Positions 16,071 to 23,465 of a stretch of DNA of 64,000 nt are shown here, piece by piece. The translations under genes were made by a program, and so were the position numbers. This DNA comes from JAOPZW01 sp034664395. Lineage in GTDB: Bacteria; Actinomycetota; Thermoleophilia; Solirubrobacterales; Solirubrobacteraceae. The stretch spans positions 1 to 64,000 of the forward strand of contig JAXDHQ010000015.1 in assembly GCA_034664395.1 (NCBI GenBank). The letters run 5' to 3'. Each line of letters opens with the position of its first letter. Positions within the stretch are counted from its first letter, which is position 1. A model generated the notes under the pieces. The model made no database searches. It saw only the letters and a program-made list of their open reading frames with translations, and was not told the DNA's origin.

Positions 16071-16990
16071 GCATCCTCGTCGACGAGACCACCACCTTCA
16101 TCGTCCAGGGCATCACCGGGCGCGAGGCGGTCAACCTCACGCGCGAGTGCCTGGACTACGGCAAGGGCGCGCGGATCGTGGGCGGCGTCACGCCCGGGCG
16201 CAAGGGCCGCGAGGTGCACGGCGTGCCGGTGTTCGACAGCGTCGACCAGGCCGTCGCCCACCACGGCGCGCCGATCGACGGCGCGGTCGTCACCGTCCCC
16301 CCCGCCTTCACCAAGGACGCCGTCTTCGAGGCGATCGAGAACGCCATCAAGCTCATCGTGATCGTCACCGAGCGCATCCCGCGCCGCGACGTGGCCGAGA
16401 TGGTCGAGCTCGCCGCGCTGCGCGGCGCGCGCATCATCGGGCCCAACTGCCTGGGGATCATCGTGCCGGACGTCATCAAGATGGGCGGCATCGGCGGCCC
16501 CGCTCGCGACGCGGCCAAGGCCTACACCCGCGGGCCGATCGGCGTCATCTCCCGCTCGGGCGGCATGACGACCGAGATGTCGTCCACGCTCAGCGCCGCC
16601 GGGCTGGGCCAGTCGACGGCGGTGTCGATCGGCGGCGACGCGATCATCGGCTCGTCCTACGCCGAGCTGATGCCGCTGTTCGAGGCCGACGAGGAGACCG
16701 AGGGCATCGTCATCTACACCGAGCCGGGGGGACGCATGGAGGCCGAGCTCGCCCGCTGGGTGACCGAGAACGACTCGCGGCTGCCGATCGTCGCCTTCAT
16801 GGCCGGGCGCTTCATGGACGAGATGCCGGGCATGAGCTTCGGCCACGCCGGGACGATCGTCGAGGGCAAGGAGGACACGGCCGCCGAGAAGATCGCCCGC
16901 CTCGCCGAGGCGGGGATCACGGTCGCCGAGGAGATCTCCCAGATCCCGGAGATCATGCGTGACCGCCTGGCCGCCCGGAGCGCGGCATGA
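16067..16990 (+). CDS. ADP-forming acyl-CoA ligase, CoA-binding (alpha) subunit, SucD-like
   Basis: A 307-residue partner of the preceding gene (ATGA overlap). It has the CoA-binding Rossmann part (TTTFIVQGITGREAVNLTREC, IVGGVTPGRKGREVHGVPVF), IIGPNCLGIIVPDVIKMG, GVISRSGGMTTEMSS, and the phosphohistidine loop FGHAGTIVEGKEDTAAEKIA with the active His near residue 259. The length is close to the usual 290-300. Together the two subunits form an ATP-dependent acyl-CoA ligase; substrate as discussed for the beta subunit. Confidence 0.86.
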   Translation: MSILVDETTTFIVQGITGREAVNLTRECLDYGKGARIVGGVTPGRKGREVHGVPVFDSVDQAVAHHGAPIDGAVVTVPPAFTKDAVFEAIENAIKLIVIVTERIPRRDVAEMVELAALRGARIIGPNCLGIIVPDVIKMGGIGGPARDAAKAYTRGPIGVISRSGGMTTEMSSTLSAAGLGQSTAVSIGGDAIIGSSYAELMPLFEADEETEGIVIYTEPGGRMEAELARWVTENDSRLPIVAFMAGRFMDEMPGMSFGHAGTIVEGKEDTAAEKIARLAEAGITVAEEISQIPEIMRDRLAARSAA

Positions 16991-17235
16991 GGGCCGACGC
17001 GATCTTCATCGGCGTCGAGGTCGACGACGCCGCGGCCGCCGACCGGGCCCTCGCCGCCAAGCTGACCGAGGTCTGCCCGGTCGACATCTACGCCGTGGCC
17101 GACCACCACCTCGCGATCGTCGAGGACAACCTCGACGAGTGCGTGCTGTGTGGGCTGTGTCTCGACGCCGCGCCCGCGGGCGCGGTGCGCGTGCTCAAGC
17201 TCTACGACGAGGGCGCGCCGCTGGCCCGCCGATAG
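16987..17235 (+). CDS. Small ferredoxin-like [Fe-S] protein
   Basis: An 82-residue acidic protein whose ATG overlaps the ligase alpha stop (ATGA). One cysteine occurs in VCPVDIYAV and three in ECVLCGLCLDAA, a CxxCxxC plus one arrangement for a single [4Fe-4S] or [3Fe-4S] cluster, somewhat like FixX-type ferredoxins. The N-terminal 25 residues (FIGVEVDDAAAADRALAAK) are an extra helical part. It could donate electrons to the P450 at 13.6 kb or to an unseen oxidoreductase; its fixed place in the ligase operon is unexplained. Confidence 0.7.
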   Translation: MRADAIFIGVEVDDAAAADRALAAKLTEVCPVDIYAVADHHLAIVEDNLDECVLCGLCLDAAPAGAVRVLKLYDEGAPLARR

Positions 17236-17242
17236 CGGAGCG

Positions 17243-17995
17243 GTGCCCGAGCTTCCAGAGGCCGAGCGGGCCCGCGCCGCCATCGAGGCGGGTGCGCTCG
17301 GCAGGCGCATCGTCTCCGTCGACGACAGCGACACCTACATCTGCCGCCCGCACGGCCCGGGCGAGATCGCCGACGCGCTCGTCGGCCGCGAGCTGACCGC
17401 CGCCCACCGGCGCGGCAAGTCGATGTGGTGCGAGACCTCCGGCGACGGGCCGATCCTCGGGCTGCACCTCGGCATGGCGGGGCGCATCGCGATCGACGAG
17501 GACCCCGCCCCCGGGGCGTGGGACCGCTTCGTCGTGCGCTTCGAGGACGGCGGCACGCTGGCCCTGCGCGACAAGCGCCGGCTCAGCCGCGCGCGGCTGG
17601 AGCCCGACCTCGATCTCCTGGGCCCGGACGCGACCGAGATCGGGCGCGCCGAGCTGCACGCCCGCGTCGGGCGCGGCAGCGCGCCGGTGAAGGCGCGTCT
17701 GATGGACCAGTCGGTCGTGTCGGGCGTGGGCAACCTGCTCGCCGACGAGACGCTGTGGCGCGCCCGCCTGCACCCGCGGCGACCGGCCGGCGAGCTGACC
17801 GACGACGAGCTCTACCGCCTGTGGCGGGAGCTGCGGGCCGCGATGCGCTCGGCGCTGCGCAAGGGCGGCGCCCACACGGGTCACATCATCGCCGCGCGCC
17901 AGGCCGGCGCGCGCTGTCCGCGGTGCGGCGCGGAGATGGCGCGCGGCAAGGTCGGCGGACGCACCACCTACTGGTGCCCGGCCGAGCAGACCTAG
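17243..17995 (+). CDS. Fpg/Nei-family DNA glycosylase
   Basis: A 250-residue formamidopyrimidine-DNA glycosylase-like repair enzyme. The start is fixed by chemistry: after removal of Met the chain begins PELPEAERARAAIE, with the catalytic N-terminal proline and Glu. GLHLGMAGRI, ARLMDQSVVSGVGNLLADE (helix-two-turns-helix) and HIIAARQAGARCPRCG follow. The C-terminal zinc finger shows CPRC and then WCPAE, so only three of four ligand cysteines are seen, the fourth being replaced by Glu. GTG start. A Nei-like rather than MutM specificity is possible. Confidence 0.88.
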   Translation: MPELPEAERARAAIEAGALGRRIVSVDDSDTYICRPHGPGEIADALVGRELTAAHRRGKSMWCETSGDGPILGLHLGMAGRIAIDEDPAPGAWDRFVVRFEDGGTLALRDKRRLSRARLEPDLDLLGPDATEIGRAELHARVGRGSAPVKARLMDQSVVSGVGNLLADETLWRARLHPRRPAGELTDDELYRLWRELRAAMRSALRKGGAHTGHIIAARQAGARCPRCGAEMARGKVGGRTTYWCPAEQT

Positions 17996-18117
17996 CCGGC
18001 GATACCCGACCCGGAATCGCCTGATCGGCGCGCGCCACGACGAAATGAACCGGAGCCCGGGCCGGCGTCGTACGCTATGAGAACGGCTACGTTCGGCGGA
18101 CTCCCGGGAGGCGTCCC

Positions 18118-20316
18118 TTGCAGCGGCTTCGTCACCTCATGTCGGCCTCGTGCGACCACGACCGGCTCGCCAGCCCCGGCGCGCTCGAGCTCGCCGTGCG
18201 CGTCGGCGGCGTGCTGTGGCTGAGCGGCGCCGCGATGCTCCTGCTGATCCTCGCCCTGCCGGGGCGCGAGCTCCCGGACCAGTGGCTGATCGTGCTGCTG
18301 GCCGCGTTCGGCGTGGTCCTCGGCGCCGCCATGCTGCTGGTCGTCCGCGCCGGCCGCGCGTCGGTGTCCCTCGCCCACGTCGCACCCGTCCTCGGCCTCG
18401 CGATGACGGCCGCGCTCGCGCCGCTCACCGGCGGGACCGACTCCCCCGCGCGCGAGTACGTGTGGTTCGCCGTCGTCTACGCCAGCCTGTTCTTCCCGCT
18501 CCGCCAAGCGGTCGGCTACTGGCTGGCGTGCGGCGTGGTGCACGCCCTGCCCCTCTTCTACGAGGGCGGCGCGACGGAGGCCAACCTGCTGCGCGAGCTG
18601 GCGATCGTCGTGCCGATGTACGTGCTCGTGGGCAGCATCGTGATCGCCGGGCGCGAGCTCTTCGGCGGCGCGTCCCAGCGCGCGGCCGAGCTCGAGGCCG
18701 AGCAGCGGGCGATGGCCGAGGAGCAGTCCTCCCTGCGGCGCGTGGCCACCGCGGTCGCCGCCGGCTCGCCGCCGACCGGCACGTTCGCGCTCGTCTCCTC
18801 GGAGGCGGGACGCCTCCTGCGCGCCGACGCCGCCGCCATCGGTCGCTTCCAGGGCGACGACCGCTCGATCGCCCTCGGACGCTGGGCGCGCGAGGCGGCC
18901 GACCGCACCGAGCCCGGCGGCAGCCGCGCGCTGCATCCCGGAGACCTCCTGTACCGCCTCCGGCACGAGGGCGCCACCGTCCGCGAGGACGCCGGGCCGG
19001 GACGCCACCGCTCGCGCCTGGCCGCACCGGTCCACGTGGGCGCGTCGCTGTGGGGGGCGCTCGTGGTCGCCGCCCGCGACTCGGGCGCGTTCGGCGCGGA
19101 CGCCGAGCGCCGCCTGCAGGACTACGCCGACCTCATCGCCACCGCCGTCGCCAACGCCGAGGACCGCGCCCGGCTGGAGACCCAGGCGGCGACCGACCCG
19201 CTCTCGGGGCTTCCCAACCACCGCGCCTTCCGCGAGCGCCTGGAGCACGAGGCCGCCCGCGCGCGGCGCCACCGGCGCCCGCTGACGATCGCGCTGTTCG
19301 ACGTCGACGCCTTCGGCGAGCTCAACGACCGGGTCGGCCTCGAGGCGGCCGACACGACGCTGGTCGAGATCGGCGAGCTGCTGCGCGGCGCCGTGCGCGA
19401 GGAGGACGTCGTGGCGCGGATGGGCGGCGACGAGTTCGGGGTCATCCTCGTGGAGAGCGACCGCCATGACGCGCTGGTCATGGCCGACCGCGCCCGCCGC
19501 ATCGTGGCCCAGGCGCCCCTGCGCCATCACCTGCGCGCGACGGTCTCGGTGGGCCTGTGCGACCTCGACTCGGCGGCGACGACCGACGAGCTGCTGTGCC
19601 GCGCCGAGGCGTCGCTGTCGTGGGCCAAGCAGCACGGGCGCGACCTGTGCTGGGTCTACGACCGCACGGTCGTGCGCGAGGTCGCCGGCAGCGTCCGCGA
19701 CTCCTCGGTCGACCGCACGCACGCGCTGGTCGGGCTGCGCGCCCTGGCGCGCACGATCGACGCCAAGGACGCGGCCACGTGCGAGCACTCCGAGCGCGTC
19801 GCCGCGATGGCGGCGCGCCTGGCCGCCGCCCGCGGCTGGTCGCCGGACCGGGTCGCGCTCCTGCGCGAGGCGGCGATGCTGCACGACGTGGGCAAGATCG
19901 GCGTGCCCGACGCGATCCTGCTCAAGGAGGACCGCCTGACCCAGGAGGAGTTCTCCACCGTTCGCGAGCACCCGGTGCTCGGGGCGCGCATCGCCAGCGA
20001 CGTCCTCGACGACGAGCAGGTCACCTGGATCGCGTGCCACCACGAGCGCCCCGACGGCCGCGGCTATCCGTCGGGACTGGGCGGCGCCGAGCTGTCCGAG
20101 GGCGCGGCGCTGCTCGCGCTGGCCGACGCGTGGGACGCGATGGTCTCGCGGCGCTCCTACAGCCCCGCGATGCGCGTGGCCGAGGCGCTGCACGAGGCGC
20201 GCGTGTGCGCCGGCTCGCAGTTCGACCGCGCGGCGGTCGACGCGCTGGAGACGGTCGCCGTCAGCCGCGAGCTGATGGTCACCGCCGCGCGGCTGCACCA
20301 GCCGACGGCGGCGTAG
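18118..20316 (+). CDS. Membrane GAF-GGDEF-HD-GYP cyclic-di-GMP protein
   Basis: A 732-residue signalling protein. The first ~180 residues hold about six hydrophobic helices (e.g. GVLWLSGAAMLLLILALP), then a coiled linker, a GAF-like region, a GGDEF domain and a C-terminal HD-GYP domain. GGDEF is intact at about residue 436 (ARMGGDEFGVIL), with an RxxD inhibitory site (REED) five residues upstream; the usual GH of the nucleotide-binding strand reads GL. The HD-GYP part has HDVGKIGVPDAILL (about 588) and HHERPDGRGYP. So it could both make and break c-di-GMP. The start is TTG 18118, chosen because GGGAGG lies 6 nt upstream; a TACGCT -10 box lies at 18071. Confidence 0.93.
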   Translation: MQRLRHLMSASCDHDRLASPGALELAVRVGGVLWLSGAAMLLLILALPGRELPDQWLIVLLAAFGVVLGAAMLLVVRAGRASVSLAHVAPVLGLAMTAALAPLTGGTDSPAREYVWFAVVYASLFFPLRQAVGYWLACGVVHALPLFYEGGATEANLLRELAIVVPMYVLVGSIVIAGRELFGGASQRAAELEAEQRAMAEEQSSLRRVATAVAAGSPPTGTFALVSSEAGRLLRADAAAIGRFQGDDRSIALGRWAREAADRTEPGGSRALHPGDLLYRLRHEGATVREDAGPGRHRSRLAAPVHVGASLWGALVVAARDSGAFGADAERRLQDYADLIATAVANAEDRARLETQAATDPLSGLPNHRAFRERLEHEAARARRHRRPLTIALFDVDAFGELNDRVGLEAADTTLVEIGELLRGAVREEDVVARMGGDEFGVILVESDRHDALVMADRARRIVAQAPLRHHLRATVSVGLCDLDSAATTDELLCRAEASLSWAKQHGRDLCWVYDRTVVREVAGSVRDSSVDRTHALVGLRALARTIDAKDAATCEHSERVAAMAARLAAARGWSPDRVALLREAAMLHDVGKIGVPDAILLKEDRLTQEEFSTVREHPVLGARIASDVLDDEQVTWIACHHERPDGRGYPSGLGGAELSEGAALLALADAWDAMVSRRSYSPAMRVAEALHEARVCAGSQFDRAAVDALETVAVSRELMVTAARLHQPTAA

Positions 20317-20322
20317 CGCGGG

Positions 20323-21318
20323 CTACTCCCCGCCGACGAGCGACCCGTACGCGTCGGGCCGTCGGGTGCTCAGGAACGGGAACAGCGTCAGCCAGTCGCG
20401 GCGCTGGTCGAGGTCGAGGTCGGCGACCAGGACGGTCGGGCGGTCGCGGGGTGCCTGGACGAGCTTGCGGCCGTAGGGATCGGACATGAACGAGGAGCCG
20501 TAGAAGGAGATCCTCGAGGGGGACCCACCTCCGGCGGCCACGTGGCCGCCGTCGGCACCCCCAGGGCCCTCCGTCCCGATCCGGTTCACGGCGACCATGA
20601 ACGTCCCGTTGGCGATCCCGTTGGCGATGATCACCCGCTCCCAGAGCGGCTCGGTGTCGAAGTCGGGGTGATCGGGCTCGGAGCCGATCGCCGTCGGGTA
20701 GACGAGGACCTCGGCCCCGGCCAGCGAGTAGGCGCGCGCGAGCTCCGGGAACCACTGGTCCCAGCACGTCGGGAAGCCCAAGCGGGCCTCGCCCACGTCG
20801 ACGACCGGGAACGCGTCGTCGCCGGCCGGCCCGGGCCGGAAGTAGCGGTCCTCGTAGTAGCCGGCCGTGACCGGGATGTGGAGCTTGCGCGTGCGCGCGG
20901 CCAGCGCCCCGTCGGGGCCCATGACCACGGCGGTGTTGAACCCGAGGCCGTCGTCGGCGTCGGCGCGCTCGTAGAGCGACGCGTGCACGTGGATCCCCAG
21001 CTCGCGCGCGAGCTCGGCGGCGAACGCGCACGTCGGCCCGTCGGGCACCGGCTCGGGCTCCGCGCCGGCCGCCCGCGGGCCGTCGGCGGTGATGGCGAAG
21101 TACGGCGAGAGCGTCAGCTCCTGCAGGCACACGAGCGTCGCCCCCTGCTCGGCGGCCAGCCGCACGGCCGCGGTCAGCGCGGCGCGGTGCTCGTCGGGGT
21201 CGGGGTGCCAGCGGTGCTGCACGGCGCCGACGCGCAGCGGCGCGCGCGTCGGCTCCTCCACGCGCGCGTACGACGGCGGCGGGTCGCCGAGGGCGGTGAC
21301 CAGCTCGAGCTCGCTCAC
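20323..21318 (-). CDS. aguB: N-carbamoylputrescine amidase-like nitrilase
   Basis: A 331-residue carbon-nitrogen hydrolase that would turn N-carbamoylputrescine into putrescine. The catalytic triad is visible: Glu in CLQELTLSPYF, Lys in TRKLHIPVT, Cys in TCWDQWFPELARA; CWDQWFPE and VYPTAIGSEPDHP are distinctive for AguB. Agmatine deiminase (aguA) lies 2.1 kb upstream on the same strand, supplying the substrate. An unusual Gly-rich insertion follows VAVNRIG and coincides with a DNA palindrome (20533-20550). GTG start, 7 nt after a TAGACT box on this strand. Confidence 0.9.
   Translation of the reverse strand: MSELELVTALGDPPPSYARVEEPTRAPLRVGAVQHRWHPDPDEHRAALTAAVRLAAEQGATLVCLQELTLSPYFAITADGPRAAGAEPEPVPDGPTCAFAAELARELGIHVHASLYERADADDGLGFNTAVVMGPDGALAARTRKLHIPVTAGYYEDRYFRPGPAGDDAFPVVDVGEARLGFPTCWDQWFPELARAYSLAGAEVLVYPTAIGSEPDHPDFDTEPLWERVIIANGIANGTFMVAVNRIGTEGPGGADGGHVAAGGGSPSRISFYGSSFMSDPYGRKLVQAPRDRPTVLVADLDLDQRRDWLTLFPFLSTRRPDAYGSLVGGE
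20518..20562. repeat. Palindrome inside aguB encoding a Gly-rich insertion
   Basis: GGCGGCCACGTGGCCGCC (20533-20550) is a perfect 18-bp palindrome, flanked by GGGGG and CCCCC tracts at 20518-20522 and 20558-20562. It lies inside the aguB coding frame where known AguB proteins have a short loop, and adds a Gly/Ala-rich stretch. Confidence 0.6.
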
Positions 21319-21325
21319 GGGCGCC

Positions 21326-21331
21326 AGTCTA
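21326..21331 (-). promoter_or_regulatory. -10 box for aguB, leaderless
   Basis: TAGACT on the minus strand ends 7 nt before the GTG of aguB and overlaps the stop codon of the preceding amidohydrolase gene, giving aguB its own promoter within the cluster. Confidence 0.5.
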
Positions 21332-22378
21332 GGACGGCACCCCCAGCTCGACCTTCTTGGCCTCGACGTCGATGCCGTGCAGGCGCGCGAGGTTCTCGCC
21401 GAGGACCTTGCGCTTCGCCTGCTCGGTGAACTGCGGGTAGCCGCGCTCCTCGACGATGTCGCGCGGCAGCTCGAAGTTCCACAGCTCCTCGAGCGCCCAC
21501 TGCGGGTGCCAGATCGGCGACTCGCCGCCGTAGAGGATCTTGTCCTCGCCGCACCACCAGAGCATCTTGCCCAGCATCTCGGCGAACACCCGCGGCTGGC
21601 GGGAGATGAAGTTCACCGTCGCCGCGATCGAGGCGTAGAGGTTGGGGAAGCGCACGATCTGCCAGAGCACCTCGTCCATCCACGGCAGCCCGACGTGGAA
21701 GATGACGAAGTTGATGTCCGGGAAGTTCGCCGCGGCGCCGTCCATGTCGAACGTGCGGGTGTGCTCGACCGGCTGCGGGCCGAGCGGCACGCCCTTGTGG
21801 ACGCCGATGAGGTTGATCCCGAGCTCCTGCGCGCGCTCGAACACCGGGAAGGCGATGCGCGGGTCGTCCATGCGCCACGGGAACGGCTGGCCGTAGTCGT
21901 AGCGCACGTTGTAGAACTTGAACGCGCGGGCGCCGTGGTCCTCGACCTGGCGGGTCATGAGGTCGAGCGCCTTCCTGCCCTCCAGCGGGTTGACCGATCC
22001 CCAGAAGACCGCGCGGTCGGGGTGCTTGGCCGCCATCTCGGCGCACTTCTCCCAGGGCGACAGGCCGTCGTGGAAGAGGTCGGTCAGCGGCAGCGGCTGG
22101 GCGACGATCATGTCGGTGTCCGAGCCCTCGATGACCATGTCGTAGATCTCGTCGACGCTCCACTCGCGCATGAACTCCTCGCGCGACAGGATCGGCTCGC
22201 CCTCGCGGGTGAGGAGCTGGTGGAAGGCGTAGAGGTGCTCGTCGAACATCTCGCCGGGCGGCCCGATCGCGTTGGCCTTGTCGAAGTTGAAGACGTGGCA
22301 GACGCAGTCGAAGACGAAGGCCTTGACCTTGCGCTCGCGCGCGCCGCTCTCGGCGGCGGTGGTCTCGGTGGTGGCCAT
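21329..22378 (-). CDS. Amidohydrolase-2 family metal-dependent hydrolase/decarboxylase
   Basis: A 349-residue TIM-barrel protein of the ACMSD/amidohydrolase-2 type. Seen are FDCVCHVFNFDKAN at the N-terminus (where the family usually has a DxHxH motif; here only C-H, so one metal ligand may be altered), ARAFKFYNVRYD, LIGVHKG, NFVIFHVGLPW, and ILYGGESPIWHP near the C-terminus where the metal-binding Asp normally sits. AAGGAG precedes ATG 22378. It is the last gene of an operon with a MIP18 protein and a SUMF1-like protein (2-nt and 4-bp junctions). Substrate unknown. Confidence 0.78.
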   Translation of the reverse strand: MATTETTAAESGARERKVKAFVFDCVCHVFNFDKANAIGPPGEMFDEHLYAFHQLLTREGEPILSREEFMREWSVDEIYDMVIEGSDTDMIVAQPLPLTDLFHDGLSPWEKCAEMAAKHPDRAVFWGSVNPLEGRKALDLMTRQVEDHGARAFKFYNVRYDYGQPFPWRMDDPRIAFPVFERAQELGINLIGVHKGVPLGPQPVEHTRTFDMDGAAANFPDINFVIFHVGLPWMDEVLWQIVRFPNLYASIAATVNFISRQPRVFAEMLGKMLWWCGEDKILYGGESPIWHPQWALEELWNFELPRDIVEERGYPQFTEQAKRKVLGENLARLHGIDVEAKKVELGVPS

Positions 22379-22380
22379 GG

Positions 22381-22761
22381 TCACGCTCCTTGGGACTCGT
22401 GCGCCAGCCGGCGCTCGCGATAGGGGATGAGCTCGTCGAGGGGCATCTCGAGCTCGGCGCGGGCCGCGTCGGAGAGCCGGTCGGTCGTCCAGACCGGGTC
22501 CCACACGACCTCGACGGCGACCGTCTCGACGCCGTCGACGCGGCGCAGGCGGTCGGGGATGGCGCTCGACATCGACGCCACGAACGGGCACCAGCCGGTG
22601 GTGAGGACGAGGTCGACCTCGACGTGCGAGCCGTCGACGCGCACGTCCTCGACTACGCCCATGTCGACGATGCTCAGGCCCCGGTCGGCGCAGCAGGGGT
22701 CGTACACCTCCCCCAGCGCGGCCAGCACCGTCGCGCGGTCGGGGGCTCGGACGTGGGTCAT
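22381..22761 (-). CDS. MIP18/PaaD-like metal-sulfur cluster assembly protein (DUF59)
   Basis: A 126-residue protein of the DUF59 family. The N-terminal ALGEVYDPCCADRGLSIVDMGVVEDVRVD and the VLTTGWCPFVASMSSAIPDRL motif with its conserved Cys are characteristic of SufT/PaaD/MIP18 proteins that help load Fe-S clusters. The C-terminal extension (VVWDPVWTTDRLSDAARAEL) also matches that group. It sits between the SUMF1-like gene (4-bp overlap) and the amidohydrolase, suggesting that a partner protein of this operon needs an Fe-S cluster or another metal centre. Confidence 0.85.
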   Translation of the reverse strand: MTHVRAPDRATVLAALGEVYDPCCADRGLSIVDMGVVEDVRVDGSHVEVDLVLTTGWCPFVASMSSAIPDRLRRVDGVETVAVEVVWDPVWTTDRLSDAARAELEMPLDELIPYRERRLAHESQGA

Positions 22762-23417
22762 GGCTGCCCTCCCTGGTCGTCGACGACCAGGCGGAACCCG
22801 GTCGTCGCGGTGGCGCGCCCGGGGTCGGCGGCGAGCGCCCGGGCGGCGCGCACCCCCCAGGCGTGGTCGAGGTAGGAGCCGCCGCGCACGGCGCGCCAGG
22901 CGCCGTCCTCGGTGCGGTCGGACACCCACTCCCAGACGTTGCCGGCGAGCTGCTCGGCGCCGCACGCGCTGGCGCCGGACGGATGCGCGGTCACCGGGGC
23001 GGTCCAGCCCCAGCCCGACTCCACGCACGCGCAGCGCTCGTGGTCGAACACGTCGCCCCACGGCCACGGCCGGTCGTCGTGCCCGCGCGCGGCGGCCTCC
23101 CACTCGTCGCCGTTCGGCAGGCGCCCGCCCGCCCACGCGCAGAAGTCGGCCGCCTCGTCGAACGTGACGTCGGTCGCGGGATGGTCGGCGAGCTGGGGCT
23201 CGGCCAGCTTGCGGGCGAGCACGCCGGACACGGTCCGGCCGGTCTCGGCCACGAAGCGCGCGACGTGGGCGTTGACCACCGGGTAGCGGCCGACGAGCAG
23301 CGCGGGCAGCGTGACGTCTCGCTGCACCCCGGCGTCGCCGAGCCGGTAGCGACCCGCCGCCAGCTCGACGCACTCGTCGAGCGGCGGTACCGCGCTCGCC
23401 AGGCTCCAGGTGGCCAC
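22758..23417 (-). CDS. SUMF1/EgtB/PvdO-type formylglycine-generating-enzyme-like protein
   Basis: A 219-residue protein with the FGE-sulfatase (SUMF1) fold: YPVVNAHVARFVAETGR, VTFDEAADFCAWAGGRLPNGDEWEAAARG, PWGDVFDHERCACVE, LAGNVWEWVSDRTEDGAWRAVRGGSYLDH and a TTGFRLV end. Members include formylglycine-generating enzymes and nonheme-iron EgtB-like oxidases. The cysteines (CACVE, SACGAE) do not clearly give the copper-binding pair of true FGE, so the chemistry is open. GTG start with a TAGCGT box 9 nt upstream. First gene of the SUMF1-MIP18-amidohydrolase operon. Confidence 0.82.
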   Translation of the reverse strand: MATWSLASAVPPLDECVELAAGRYRLGDAGVQRDVTLPALLVGRYPVVNAHVARFVAETGRTVSGVLARKLAEPQLADHPATDVTFDEAADFCAWAGGRLPNGDEWEAAARGHDDRPWPWGDVFDHERCACVESGWGWTAPVTAHPSGASACGAEQLAGNVWEWVSDRTEDGAWRAVRGGSYLDHAWGVRAARALAADPGRATATTGFRLVVDDQGGQP

Positions 23418-23465
23418 CGTGCGCCGACGCTAACCCGCGCCGGGTGCCCACCGCAAGCACGATCG

